A DNA stretch of 64,000 nt from Marinomonas rhizomae (GCF_024397855.1 NZ_CP073343.1:4278001-4342000); one strand, 5' to 3'. Positions 44,565-53,740 are shown, numbered from the stretch's first letter. Numbers and translations: made by a program. Notes: generated by a model not told the origin, from the letters alone.

Positions 44565-44743
44565 TTTTTTCCCTCAGGGAGCCAGTTACTTTTTAACAAC
44601 GTAGATGTTCAATCTAGATGAAATGTGTCTGAGACATGGGAAAGCGATGAAAAAGCACCACCATCCATGGAGATTGGATCAATAAAGGCATTAGCGAGAT
44701 GCCGCCCTTTATTGCCTTTTTATTATAAGATCAGACAAAAAAT

Positions 44744-44776
44744 TGCCCTTTTGCCGCATAAAACAGCAAAAGGGCA
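44744..44776 (-). terminator. Terminator of the YdgJ-like oxidoreductase gene
   Basis: TGCCCTTTTGC/GCAAAAGGGCA stem (11 bp) with, on the minus strand, ATTTTTTGTC after it. Confidence 0.85.
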
Positions 44777-44838
44777 GAAGATGATAAGAATTGTAGGAAC
44801 CTTGCTCAACTCTTTTTTACAATTTCTTGAGACTTATT

Positions 44839-45906
44839 TTACTCAGCTCCAAAGTGTGGCGTATAACTCCAAGACATGCGTTGACCACTTTCCGCGGATT
44901 GCTCCGCCAAACAAATCAAATAAATCAACTGACAAGCCTGCTCCATGGCAACCGGAGCCTCACCTTTACCAAGAATCGAGTCACGTAATTGCGCATAGAA
45001 CGCGGCATAGTCGCCTTGTGTAGCCGCTTCTTGAATGCTTTCAATATCATCTTGAGAGTGCGCGACAAAGCGCGTAACTCTTTGCTGAGTGGCTTTCGAA
45101 GGAAATTCATCTTGCCATGGCATTTGTCCCGACCGTAACGCTTCTTCTTGTGGGTCTAGTCCCACACATTGCCAGCCGCCTTGAGAGAATCGAGCATTAA
45201 ATCTACGCATTTCTCCCGCTTCAAACGGTGTAGACGCCAAACGCACACGTTTATCGTCATAACCCAACTCTACTTCAAACCAATCGTGTGTTTGGCTACC
45301 ATCACGTAGTTTATCAATACTGGCATGCAACCACTTAGGTGTCCCAAATAAACTGAGAGCCTGATCCAGTAAATGCGGACCTAAATCCCAAAAGATTCCA
45401 GTGCCAACCCCCGGCTCTTCACGCCAACGGGTTTGTACTGTTGGACGAAAGCGATCAAAACGAGAGTCCAAATGCTTCAATTCGCCCAGCTCACCACTTT
45501 CAATCAGCGCTTTAAGACGCAAGAAATCGCCATCAAAACGACGATTCTGATACACGCAAAACACCAAGCCGTTTTGCTTCGCAAGCGTACAAAGGGCCTC
45601 TATTTGATCGAGGCTCGTCACCGAAGGCTTCTCCAATAGCACATGTTTGCCGTTTGATAGCGCTGCTTTAGCTTGCTCAAAATGCAAAGAATTTGGCGTC
45701 GTGATCACTACCAGATCCACATCCGGCGCGGCAAACACAGATTCCGCAGACGACACCACAGACACATCCGGCAGCACAGCCCTCACCTCATCCGCCTTTG
45801 AACTGCAAACATACGACATCGTCATGTCAGGATCATTCATCACAAACGGCGCGTGAAACACCCGCCCCGACAAACCAAAACCAATCAAACCAACACGAAT
45901 CGCCAT
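44839..45906 (-). CDS. Gfo/Idh/MocA family oxidoreductase, YdgJ-like
   Basis: A 355-residue NAD(P)-dependent oxidoreductase, close to E. coli YdgJ in length and pattern. The Rossmann motif GLIGFGLSGRVFHAP is at the N-terminus, followed by VITTPNSLHFEQAKAAL, the EKPSV cofactor/catalytic segment with its Lys, and the NRRFDGDF and GIFWDLGPHLLDQAL stretches that carry the active-site Asp and His of the family. The substrate is unknown; sugars or inositols are typical. It appears monocistronic, with GGAGTG before the ATG and a terminator after the stop. Confidence 0.88.
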   Translation of the reverse strand: MAIRVGLIGFGLSGRVFHAPFVMNDPDMTMSYVCSSKADEVRAVLPDVSVVSSAESVFAAPDVDLVVITTPNSLHFEQAKAALSNGKHVLLEKPSVTSLDQIEALCTLAKQNGLVFCVYQNRRFDGDFLRLKALIESGELGELKHLDSRFDRFRPTVQTRWREEPGVGTGIFWDLGPHLLDQALSLFGTPKWLHASIDKLRDGSQTHDWFEVELGYDDKRVRLASTPFEAGEMRRFNARFSQGGWQCVGLDPQEEALRSGQMPWQDEFPSKATQQRVTRFVAHSQDDIESIQEAATQGDYAAFYAQLRDSILGKGEAPVAMEQACQLIYLICLAEQSAESGQRMSWSYTPHFGAE

Positions 45907-46036
45907 GTCACACTCCTTATCAGCTAAATACTTACAACTCTAAACAGTCTACAACCAATTTTAAAAAATTGCCGCAATTAAAAACATTTACTAGGTTACA
46001 ATCGGACAAACGAGAGAAATTGGAAAAAGCAGAACA

Positions 46037-46216
46037 ATGGAATCTACTAAGAAAAACACTAAAGAATGGCAGCAAACACTCGATGCTTTAGAGTCAGTCG
46101 CCAAAGGCAAGGTTATCGCAGCAAAAGAAGTGCATGAATGGCTAAATAGCTGGGGAACAGATAATGAACTTGAAGTCCCGAAACTCAAAACCTCAACCGA
46201 TATGTTAAAGGATTAA
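46037..46216 (+). CDS. Small antitoxin-like protein (WLxSWGT motif), no toxin partner adjacent
   Basis: A 59-residue protein of charged, helical composition. Its C-terminal half, KVIAAKEVHEWLNSWGTDNE, resembles the short CopG-type or addiction-module antitoxins that end in a W-L-x-S-W-G motif and normally precede a RelE/ParE toxin gene. No such toxin follows; instead the next gene, 4 bp later, encodes a membrane protein, and its ribosome binding site (AAAGGA) lies inside this frame. The surrounding DNA is AT-richer than its neighbours, suggesting acquired DNA. Family call by pattern memory only. Confidence 0.5.
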   Translation: MESTKKNTKEWQQTLDALESVAKGKVIAAKEVHEWLNSWGTDNELEVPKLKTSTDMLKD

Positions 46217-46219
46217 TAA

Positions 46220-47054
46220 ATGGCTTACCCAGCATCTGAAATGATAGCCAACACTATCGCAGAAGCGATCAATACAGCATCCCAAATGAACGCTTGGGAT
46301 TATATTAGTGTTGGCGGAGTAGTTACAGCAGGTATTGGTGGTGTAGCAACTGCAGGGCTACTATTTTTGGGAAATTTCCAAGTCTAGAAAAGAAAGAGCT
46401 AGGATAAGAAGTCTAGCTATATTGCAAAAAATAGAAAAACAGCATCAAAAAATTATATCTTTTCTTTTTAAAGATAGCCTTCCAAATAACAATCTCCTCT
46501 TCTGGAATCAAGCTTACTTGGAAATTCTAAAACTTATTTCTATAAGCTTAATAGAAACCAATGAGATCAAAGAAGAAGCCAAAACAGCACGACAAGCATT
46601 TATTGAAACACTCAAGTCTATAGAGTCAAGTGATCCCCAGAAAGAGTCCTTGCGATGGCAATTCTTTACAGGAACGAATAATTGGCAAGAGAATGATCAA
46701 ACTTGGGAAGAGGTAAATAAAACTACATCCATAGGTATCGCTTTTTTACCAGCAGACAGGTTCGGAAATTTTAATAAGGCGGATAACTTAAAGAACCTTG
46801 ATCCTGATATAGTTATAGCAATATATAACTACATGTATACAGAACAATGTCCAGAATTAGGAAATATAAACCTTCCTAGTAGGATAAATAATGATCAAGT
46901 CAATAATAAGTCTGACATAAAAAGTATTCTGAAAGTAGAAAACAAAACACCTAGTTGGATCGGGCAATCAAACGTAGCTAATGGCCTTATGCATTACTTG
47001 TTTGAGTTTTATTGTACGAATCCAAGTAGAACTCCACCAGATAAACAAGATTAG
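46220..47054 (+). pseudogene. Membrane-anchored hypothetical protein, interrupted by +1 frameshift
   Basis: An ATG at 46220 with AAAGGA 7 bases before it opens a 55-codon frame: a soluble stretch, then a Gly/Ala-rich membrane helix (about residues 28-50), ending at TAG 46385. In the +1 frame, a coding-like stretch continues without any ATG (WEISKSRKERARIRSLAILQ) into a long frame that reaches 47054. Removing one T from the T5 run at 46364-46368 would join them into one protein of 277 residues with one N-terminal membrane helix and a soluble domain. Explanations: inactivating mutation, phase variation, programmed frameshift or sequencing error. The soluble domain is not recognised. AT-rich composition suggests transfer. 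Confidence 0.6.
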
Positions 47055-47092
47055 ATAGAATCTATATTTTGGGTATCATTACCAGAGGCCTA

Positions 47093-47114
47093 AGCGCTGG
47101 GCTTGAAAAGCAAA
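47093..47114 (+). repeat. Partial copy of the hairpin centre
   Basis: GCGCTGGGCTTGAAAAGCAAAC resembles GCGCTGAGCTTGCGAAGCAGGC at 47176-47197 (17 of 22 positions). It may be a diverged unit of the same repeat family. Confidence 0.4.
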
Positions 47115-47147
47115 CTCATATACACTTTTTCTAACTAAACTTAGCAA

Positions 47148-47223
47148 GTTATCTCGTTGTCTGATTTGCGCCGACGCGCTGAGCTTGCGAAGCAGGCGCA
47201 AGCAAATCAAACAACGAGATAAC
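47148..47223. repeat. Long imperfect inverted repeat downstream of uvrD
   Basis: GTTATCTCGTTGT-C-TGATTTGC at the left pairs with GCAAATCA-A-ACAACGAGATAAC at the right (21 of 22 bases), and inner GCGCC/GGCGC extends the stem. The centre is GC-rich while the flanks are AT-rich. It lies 14 bp beyond the uvrD stop and could terminate it, but the length suggests an intergenic repetitive element. Confidence 0.7.
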
Positions 47224-47236
47224 ACAACAGATAAAC

Positions 47237-49450
47237 CTAAAGCACTTCCAATTTAGCAAACGACAACACCAGCCACTTGGTGCCTTCATCGTCGAAGTTA
47301 ACCTGTACGCGTGCTTGTGGGCCTTGGCCTTCGTAGTTGATTACCAAACCTTCACCAAACACCGGGTGATTGACTCGATCCCCCATGTTGACGCTGATTT
47401 CTGGCGCCTTGTAACTGTTTAATACATTGCTGTTTTGCAGTTTATTTTTTTCAAAGTTGTAATCTGGACGCTGCATAGACACAGGACGACTTACTTGAGA
47501 GCGAAGACGTACTTCTTCTAAGCATTCCGGTGGCAACTCTTTGATAAAGCGCGAAGGGCTGTTAAACGATTCACTACCGAACAAACGACGAGATTCCGCA
47601 TAGGTGATGTACAGTTTTTCCATCGCGCGAGTAATGCCCACGTAGCAAAGACGACGCTCTTCTTCGAGTCGACCAGGTTCTTCGAAAGACATCTTGCTGG
47701 GGAAGATGTTTTCTTCTACGCCCGTTAAGAACACCAATGGGAACTCTAGACCTTTCGCCGAATGCAATGTCATCAACTGCACGGCATCTTGGTATTCGTC
47801 CGCTTGCGCATCGCCTGCATCCAATACCGCTTTGTCCAAGAACGCCATCAACGGAGAGCTAAATTCTTCGTCTTCGTCGCTCCAACTGAATCCGCCAGCC
47901 GCACCAACCAACTCTTTCAAGTTTTCGATCCGTGCTTCGCCCTTCTCGCCTTTCTCTTTTTCGTGGAAAGGGATCAAGCCGGCTTCCTCGATAATCTGCT
48001 CGAAAATATCATTCAGATTCAAATCAGGCTGCTGCACCGTGGTGCTCAAGCCTTCAATTAGATGCAAAAACGCCTTGATGGCATTGGTCGCGCGCCCTGC
48101 CATTAAGGACTGACGTACTATTTCTTGCGCTGCTTGCCACATAGAGCAACCATGGTCACGGGCAAACTCTCGTAGCGTACCAATACTGCGTTCACCAATA
48201 CCACGAGGCGGCACGTTGATAACTCGCTCCATCGCACCATCGTCATTCGGATCCAACGCCAAACGCGCATAAGCCAAGGCGTTTTTGATCTCAAGACGAT
48301 CATAGAATCTGTGCCCACCATAAATTCGATAAGCAATCTGTTCCCTAACTAAGCATTCCTCGATAACACGAGACTGAGCATTGGAGCGATACAAAATCGC
48401 CATGTCCGTCAGAGACGTTCCCTTGTCACGCCATTGTTTGATAATGCCAATGATAAAACGCGCTTCGTCTTGCTCGTTAAACCCTGCATAAAGAGAAATA
48501 GGGTCGCCTTCACCGCTATCTGTCCAAAGCTCCTTACCTAAGCGATCGTCGTTGTGTTTGATCAAACCATTTGCCGCATTCAGGATATGACCGGTTGAAC
48601 GGTAGTTTTGCTCCAATCGGATGGTGCCAACGTCTTTAAAATCTTTGGTGAAGTTTTGAATATTTTCAATTTTCGCGCCACGCCAGCCATAAATCGATTG
48701 GTCATCATCGCCTACCGCAGTAATCGTACCTTCACTGCCCACCATGATGCGCAACCACGCGTATTGAATCGTGTTGGTATCTTGAAACTCGTCCACCAGC
48801 ACATGACGAAAGCGATCTTGATAATGGCGTAGCAACGCCGGCGTACTGAGCATCAATTCATGAGCACGCAATAACAATTCGCCGAAATCCAATAATCCGC
48901 CACGTTCACAAGCTTCTTCGTAGTGGTAATACAACTCGCGCATGCCTTTGGAAAAAGGGTCATGGCTGTCTGGCACATGAGCCGCTCGGCGGCCTTCGTC
49001 TTTTTGTGCGTTGATAAACCAAGACACTTGCTTAGGCGGCCAGCGAGTATCGTCGATGTTCAGTTCTCGCATGATGCGTTTGATGAGTCGCAGCTGATCG
49101 TCGCTGTCCATAATCTGGAAGTTTTCTTTTAGTCCCGCATCACGCCAATGAGCACGCAATAAGCGATGTGCCAAGCCGTGAAAGGTTCCAACCCACATGC
49201 CTTGAGGAGGAACGCCCACCAACTGCTCAATACGGCCTTGCATTTCACGAGCCGCTTTGTTGGTAAAGGTTACTGCCATTAAGCTGTAAGGCGACAATTC
49301 GTAAGCGTGCATCAACCATGCGATACGGTGCACTAGGACTCGGGTTTTTCCTGACCCAGCGCCAGCCAAAACAAGGCTATTTTGCAGAGGCGCTGCAACG
49401 GCTTCACGCTGCTTGTCATTCAATGAGTCGAGGATAAAAGAAACGTCCAT
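47237..49450 (-). CDS. uvrD: DNA helicase II UvrD
   Basis: UvrD is a 3'-5' superfamily 1 helicase acting in nucleotide excision and mismatch repair. The 737-residue product (720 in E. coli) has Walker A AGAGSGKT (K35), motif Ia VTFTNKAAREM, GTFHGLAHRLLR, motif II VDEFQDTN, motif III VGDDDQSIYGWRGA, motif IV RLEQNYRST, motif V LMTLHSAKGLEF and motif VI YVGITRAMEKLYITYA. The C-terminal segment MGDRVNHPVFGEGLVINYEG is the UvrD/PcrA RNA-polymerase-binding Tudor-like domain. A divergent small gene lies 184 bp away; no canonical LexA box was found. Confidence 0.96.
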   Translation of the reverse strand: MDVSFILDSLNDKQREAVAAPLQNSLVLAGAGSGKTRVLVHRIAWLMHAYELSPYSLMAVTFTNKAAREMQGRIEQLVGVPPQGMWVGTFHGLAHRLLRAHWRDAGLKENFQIMDSDDQLRLIKRIMRELNIDDTRWPPKQVSWFINAQKDEGRRAAHVPDSHDPFSKGMRELYYHYEEACERGGLLDFGELLLRAHELMLSTPALLRHYQDRFRHVLVDEFQDTNTIQYAWLRIMVGSEGTITAVGDDDQSIYGWRGAKIENIQNFTKDFKDVGTIRLEQNYRSTGHILNAANGLIKHNDDRLGKELWTDSGEGDPISLYAGFNEQDEARFIIGIIKQWRDKGTSLTDMAILYRSNAQSRVIEECLVREQIAYRIYGGHRFYDRLEIKNALAYARLALDPNDDGAMERVINVPPRGIGERSIGTLREFARDHGCSMWQAAQEIVRQSLMAGRATNAIKAFLHLIEGLSTTVQQPDLNLNDIFEQIIEEAGLIPFHEKEKGEKGEARIENLKELVGAAGGFSWSDEDEEFSSPLMAFLDKAVLDAGDAQADEYQDAVQLMTLHSAKGLEFPLVFLTGVEENIFPSKMSFEEPGRLEEERRLCYVGITRAMEKLYITYAESRRLFGSESFNSPSRFIKELPPECLEEVRLRSQVSRPVSMQRPDYNFEKNKLQNSNVLNSYKAPEISVNMGDRVNHPVFGEGLVINYEGQGPQARVQVNFDDEGTKWLVLSFAKLEVL

Positions 49451-49497
49451 TACATTCCGCCATAATAATTAATAAATTTGTCACAAAAAACGCGTAA

Positions 49498-49522
49498 AAA
49501 TAGATTGATTTTTAATCTATTT
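49498..49522. promoter_or_regulatory. Inverted repeat in the uvrD upstream region
   Basis: AAATAGATT-GATTTTT-AATCTATTT, a perfect 9-bp inverted repeat about 50 bp upstream of the uvrD start, in the divergent intergenic region. Operator or hairpin; function unknown. Confidence 0.35.
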
Positions 49523-49634
49523 GGGTTTTTTATTAGCTTGAAAATACGTTGTCTGTCTATTTTGACTTTTTTTAACTGTCGATGACAGTGATCTATGCAC
49601 TTCAATGTCGTCGAACGTCCAAAAGGGTATAACG

Positions 49635-49829
49635 ATGAGCGATTTTGCTGAAACATTAACTGAAGTAAAAACCGACATAATGCATGCGTCCATTAGCTTG
49701 GAGAACGAAACAAAAGAACGGAATCAAAAGGAAGACGCAGCACGTATGTTAAAAGCCAGACGTGCAATTGAACAGCATTTAGAAGAAAAACGTCTGCACC
49801 ATGATATCTCAAACGGCTGGGACGATTAA
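49635..49829 (+). CDS. Small PA3496-like protein
   Basis: A 64-residue soluble, highly charged helical protein. The ATG at 49635 has AAAAGGG upstream; an in-frame start ten codons earlier has none. The C-terminal KARRAIEQHLEEKRLHHDI, ending in WDD, resembles the small PA3496-type proteins (arginine-rich helix then acidic end) found across pseudomonads and relatives, where a role in envelope integrity has been proposed. It is divergent from uvrD. The assignment rests on the C-terminal 25 residues only. Confidence 0.55.
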   Translation: MSDFAETLTEVKTDIMHASISLENETKERNQKEDAARMLKARRAIEQHLEEKRLHHDISNGWDD

Positions 49830-49870
49830 TTTTCCTCCTGATTGATTGAGACTTAAAGTGAACTAAATAC

Positions 49871-49892
49871 GACCTAGCTGTTTGGTTAGGTC
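49871..49892 (+). terminator. Weak hairpin after the small protein gene
   Basis: GACCTAGC/GTTAGGTC (one G-T pair) with a short T-run 10 bp later. A modest terminator candidate. The rest of 49893-50128 is AT-rich and presumably carries the aminotransferase promoter; nothing else seen. Confidence 0.4.
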
Positions 49893-50128
49893 TATGTACC
49901 TTTTTCACTAAAAAACACACCTCTCAGCAATCTAAGTGTTGTGACACTACTCTGTCAGCCTAAAAAAGCGGCTTTATTTATAATAAGCAGCTACATTTTA
50001 TACAGTTAATTCTTGCCCTTTTTCTCCAACTTATAGCGGTTACTCACGTGTTGGAGTACCATACAGTCTGATTTTAATATCTTCTAATCCATAATAAAAA
50101 AAGAAAATAACCCTCTTGGGGAGTTACC

Positions 50129-51325
50129 ATGTTTGAACAAATCCAAGCTGCTCCAGCAGACCCAATTCTTGGCCTGAATGACGCTTATAAAAATGACCAA
50201 AATCCCAATAAAATTAACTTGGGTGTTGGCGTTTACAAAGATGAACTAGGCAATACGCCTATTTTAAAATCAGTCAAACAAGCAGAAGAACGTTTGTTGG
50301 CTCAAGAAAAAACCAAAAGCTATTTAAGTATCGAAGGCGCACCCGCTTATCGATCTGCCGTGCAAACGCTTTTATTTGGTAAAGACCACAATATTATTAC
50401 CAAACAGCTTGCTCAAACAGCCCATACCCCTGGCGGCACAGGCGCATTACGCGTCGCAGCAGAATTCATTAAAAAACATTTACCAGAAGCAACCATTTGG
50501 GTCAGTAACCCAACTTGGGCTAACCATCAGGCTATTTTTCAATCAGTCGGTTTGGAAGTTGGAAGCTATGCGTACTACGATGCTGACAGTAAATCCTTAG
50601 ACTTTGAAGCCATGCTTGCCAGCTTGTCTCAAATTCCTGAAGGCGATGTAGTCTTGTTCCACGGCTGCTGTCACAACCCAACAGGCATAGATCCAACGCC
50701 AGAGCAGTGGTATCAACTTGCTAAGCTTTGCAGTAAACAAGGCTTCTTGCCATTGTTTGACTTCGCGTATCAAGGTTTTGGCCAAGGTTTGCAAGAAGAT
50801 GCTCAGGGCTTGCGTACTTTCTTAGAACACGTGCCAGAGATGCTAATCGCAAGTTCGTTCTCTAAAAACTTCGGTTTGTACAACGAACGTGTTGGCGCTT
50901 TGACGATCTTGTGTGAAACAGCAGAACAAGCTGAAGCGACATTTACACAGATCAAACGCTGCATTCGTACCAACTACTCAAATCCGCCATCTCATGGCTC
51001 TGCGGTTGTTGCCGAGATTCTGAATGACCCTGAACTGTTTGCTCTATGGGAAAGCGAAGTAAAAGCCATGCGTACTCGTATTCATGAAATGCGTAGCTTG
51101 TTTGTGAATACCCTACGAATCAAAGGCGTTAGCCAAGATTTCTCATTCATTTCCAAACAACAAGGCATGTTCTCTTTTTCTGGCCTAACGCCAGATCAAG
51201 TCGCTCAGCTACGTAAAGAGTTCGGCATCTACATTGTTGGCTCAGGACGTATCAGCGTAGCAGGCATGACCCATGACAACATGGAACCACTTTGTGATGC
51301 TATCGCCGCAATTTTAAAGGGCTAG
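50129..51325 (+). CDS. Aspartate / aromatic amino acid aminotransferase (AspC/TyrB type)
   Basis: A PLP enzyme that exchanges amino groups between aspartate or aromatic amino acids and 2-oxoglutarate. The 398-residue product matches AspC/TyrB (396-397 aa) from end to end: [63 protein letters not shown]-binding K246 in [15 protein letters not shown], and the substrate Arg in [10 protein letters not shown]. Sequence alone does not separate AspC from TyrB specificity, so no symbol is given. GGGGAG precedes the ATG and a strong terminator follows. Confidence 0.93.
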   Translation: MFEQIQAAPADPILGLNDAYKNDQNPNKINLGVGVYKDELGNTPILKSVKQAEERLLAQEKTKSYLSIEGAPAYRSAVQTLLFGKDHNIITKQLAQTAHTPGGTGALRVAAEFIKKHLPEATIWVSNPTWANHQAIFQSVGLEVGSYAYYDADSKSLDFEAMLASLSQIPEGDVVLFHGCCHNPTGIDPTPEQWYQLAKLCSKQGFLPLFDFAYQGFGQGLQEDAQGLRTFLEHVPEMLIASSFSKNFGLYNERVGALTILCETAEQAEATFTQIKRCIRTNYSNPPSHGSAVVAEILNDPELFALWESEVKAMRTRIHEMRSLFVNTLRIKGVSQDFSFISKQQGMFSFSGLTPDQVAQLRKEFGIYIVGSGRISVAGMTHDNMEPLCDAIAAILKG

Positions 51326-51358
51326 TCTAATATTTAGTCATCATTATGTGATTTAAAA

Positions 51359-51396
51359 AAAGCGGCTTCAACTTGAGTGTTGAAGCCGCTTTTTTA
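51359..51396 (+). terminator. Rho-independent terminator after the aminotransferase gene
   Basis: AAAGCGGCTTCAAC pairs with GTTGAAGCCGCTTT (14 bp, 6-base loop), followed by TTTTA. Confidence 0.93.
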
Positions 51397-51495
51397 TACC
51401 CATCGTTTTTGTTTATTGGTTGATCCTTGCTGTTTTCTAACTAAAAGGCTGCTACCTTATGGGCTCGCTTTTTTCTACCTTAATAGGAGCTATCC

Positions 51496-52122
51496 ATGAC
51501 GGCCACACTGATTTACTGCTACGACCCTATGTGCAGCTGGTGTTGGGGATTCCGCCCTACTTGGATCAAACTACAAAAAGCACTACAAGATCTGGTCGAT
51601 GCGGATCAATTAACCATTCAACCCATGCTGGGTGGCCTTGCCATTGATTCCGATGTGGCCATGTCAGATGAGATGAAAAGTAAACTGGAAGGCACTTGGC
51701 AGAATATTCAAAGCTCGCTGGGAACAGAATTCAATTTCGACTTTTGGAGAACGGCCGCGCCACGACGCTCTACTTATCCTGCATGTCGAGCCTGCTATGT
51801 CGCAAGAGACACAGGACTAGAGGAAGAAATGTATCACGCCATCCAAGAGGCGTATTACTTAAACGCTAAAAATCCATCAAATTTAGACACGCTCATCGAA
51901 TGCGCTGAGCATATAGGCATGAATGCCGACGGTTTCAAGAAAACCATGCAACACGTGAAAAATGAGCGTTTATTGGAAGAAGAAATAGAACAAGCTCGAC
52001 ACCTTGGCTTGAACTCTTTCCCATCGTTAGCCTTGCTAGTAGGCGATCAGCTCAAGCCAATCCCTCTCGATTACAAAGACCATTCAAGCATGCTAAATGC
52101 TATAAAAAAGGCGCTATCGTAG
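51496..52122 (+). CDS. Cytoplasmic DsbA family thioredoxin-fold protein (FrnE-like)
   Basis: A 208-residue protein with the active-site motif C13-S-W-C16 right after the first strand (YCYDPMCSWCWGFRP) and no signal peptide, so it probably acts in the cytoplasm. An additional Cys pair occurs in YPACRACYVARD. A cis-Pro is expected in LGLNSFPSLALLVG. The family includes FrnE-like and 2-hydroxychromene isomerase-like proteins; the CSWC motif and length favour a thiol-disulfide oxidoreductase. AGGAG precedes the ATG. It is monocistronic and convergent with the MocR-type gene. Confidence 0.85.
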   Translation: MTATLIYCYDPMCSWCWGFRPTWIKLQKALQDLVDADQLTIQPMLGGLAIDSDVAMSDEMKSKLEGTWQNIQSSLGTEFNFDFWRTAAPRRSTYPACRACYVARDTGLEEEMYHAIQEAYYLNAKNPSNLDTLIECAEHIGMNADGFKKTMQHVKNERLLEEEIEQARHLGLNSFPSLALLVGDQLKPIPLDYKDHSSMLNAIKKALS

Positions 52123-52162
52123 CGCCTGTTTTATAGTAATAGATTGACCTAATTACCTACTT

Positions 52163-53740
52163 TTAACCAAAGTCATGATTAATTAAATCTAGCATGGGAT
52201 TGTAGAGCGGCTCAGTTGTTGCGTTACGAGACTTATTGGTTTCCTTTTCAGAATCGGGTTGCGCTAAATCGCTTTCTATCGACTCAACAATGTCTTCTGT
52301 TTGCTCGTTTTCTTCGGTTTGCTCAGCTTGCTCATCGGTTTCTTCAATACTAGGCTCTTCGGACTCATCAACTATTTCAGACTCTGCAACTGGCTCAACT
52401 TCATCAACGACTAAATGCTCCGCCAAAGCTTTTGCCAAAGGCTCAACATCGTCCAAAGTGACATTCACTGCTAACCAGTAATTCGCATCCGCTTCATGGC
52501 TTACTAACGCGCCAGGCACAATGGCATGGCGAAAACTGGCTAATAAAGCTGTCATGCTGGCAACGTCTAATGGCTTAGACAATTGCATCCAGAGCGACAT
52601 TCCACCTTTACTGGCCGCAAAACTGACATGTTCACCAAGGCGTGTTTCCAAATGCGCTTTCACTCGTTCTGAATTCGCCCAAACGTCTCGAGCACGTTTG
52701 GTTAATGAACGTTTACTGTTTGGCTGTAATGCATCACTCAAAGCGGCCTGCTGCACATCGCTCAACGCCATATCTGCGCCTAAAAAAGCCCCTTCTAACA
52801 AGGCTTGATGCTTACCCGGTAAACACCAGCTTGCTGAACGATCTACACCTTTTGATTCTACGCCACCGATATAAACAATCTGATCCGACGAATCCAATGA
52901 CTTGTAAGTCATCATCGAACCCGCGCGATATGCTAGATGCGAACACAAATCCCACTCAATCACTGGTAACTTGGTTTCTTCGATAATCGCTAACCAACGA
53001 CGCAAGCTTAAATTACTCACCAATTGACCGGCTGGAAACGAAAACTGCCCCGGCAAGACAATTAGGCGTATGTCTTTGTCACGCAAGCAGCGAATCGCTA
53101 AATCAAGATCGACACCGCGCTCGCCAGCAGAAAGTGCAATGACCTTTCGCCCTAAACTCTGCAAAGTGGTCGTGATTCTGGGATCACAAGGCGTTAACAC
53201 CAAAACGCTATCGCCTCGTTGAGTCAGCGTTTGCACGGTTTGAGTGAACATAGCTAGAGGCGAATACCCTAGCCAAAGGTGAGAAGCATGCGCTTTGATA
53301 CCAAGCCCTTTCAGATGCTCACTAACGGCTTCACGGGCTGCCAAATGACCTTTGCCTAAGACAGGAAGGCTTACGTCTTCCTGACGTGCTGCAGGGCTTA
53401 AAAAGGTGTCACTTTGATCTACCAAAGCGGCACGATGGGCTAGGCACGACCAAGCAGGCTTGGTTCCGTCATTAGCCAACTCACGTAAGTTATCACCCGC
53501 CAGTAACAACGCAGGCTTTGTCTCGCTGCGATGACAAACAAAGTAGCCCGATTTAGGACGAGATTCGATCCAGCCATCTTCACTTAATAACTCATAGCCA
53601 TGAATGACCGTATTTAAGCTAAGACCCAACTGTTTCGATAAAGCTCGCAAGGATGGCATTTTGTCACCGGGCACAATGGCCTCTTGTGACATCTGATCCA
53701 AAAACCAATCCACCACACCTTTATATAAAAAATCCGCCAC
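52163..53740 (-). CDS. GntR/MocR-type regulator with aminotransferase-like domain and acidic tail
   Basis: A 525-residue protein. The N-terminal GntR winged helix (about 1-75) shows MPSLRALSKQLGLSLNTVIH and DGWIESRPKSGYFV. Residues about 105-445 resemble a class I PLP aminotransferase fold, as in MocR regulators. The usual SFSK-type PLP-Lys motif is replaced by GGVESKGVDRSASW, so cofactor binding is uncertain. The last 80 residues are an unusual extension very rich in Glu and Asp (for example EETDEQAEQTEENEQTED). The nearest relatives are generic PLP-dependent MocR regulators; target genes are unknown. It is divergent from csdA by 207 bp. Confidence 0.8.
   Translation of the reverse strand: MADFLYKGVVDWFLDQMSQEAIVPGDKMPSLRALSKQLGLSLNTVIHGYELLSEDGWIESRPKSGYFVCHRSETKPALLLAGDNLRELANDGTKPAWSCLAHRAALVDQSDTFLSPAARQEDVSLPVLGKGHLAAREAVSEHLKGLGIKAHASHLWLGYSPLAMFTQTVQTLTQRGDSVLVLTPCDPRITTTLQSLGRKVIALSAGERGVDLDLAIRCLRDKDIRLIVLPGQFSFPAGQLVSNLSLRRWLAIIEETKLPVIEWDLCSHLAYRAGSMMTYKSLDSSDQIVYIGGVESKGVDRSASWCLPGKHQALLEGAFLGADMALSDVQQAALSDALQPNSKRSLTKRARDVWANSERVKAHLETRLGEHVSFAASKGGMSLWMQLSKPLDVASMTALLASFRHAIVPGALVSHEADANYWLAVNVTLDDVEPLAKALAEHLVVDEVEPVAESEIVDESEEPSIEETDEQAEQTEENEQTEDIVESIESDLAQPDSEKETNKSRNATTEPLYNPMLDLINHDFG

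Noticed and set aside
44625..45023. 132-codon plus-strand frame upstream of and overlapping the YdgJ-like gene
   Set aside because: It spans a terminator stem and the antisense of a well-supported oxidoreductase gene, and its translation shows no family features.
46422..47054. A 210-codon frame starting at TTG as an independent gene
   Set aside because: No ATG or GTG start and no ribosome binding site at the TTG; coding-like sequence continues upstream in the same frame to join the membrane helix of the ATG-started frame at 46220, so a frameshifted single gene explains it better.
49576..49588. LexA (SOS) box upstream of uvrD
   Set aside because: CTGT and ACAG are present but separated by 5 bases instead of the 8 required for the gammaproteobacterial LexA site.
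52163..53740. A catalytic aminotransferase
   Set aside because: The N-terminal GntR helix-turn-helix and altered Lys motif indicate a MocR-type regulator instead.
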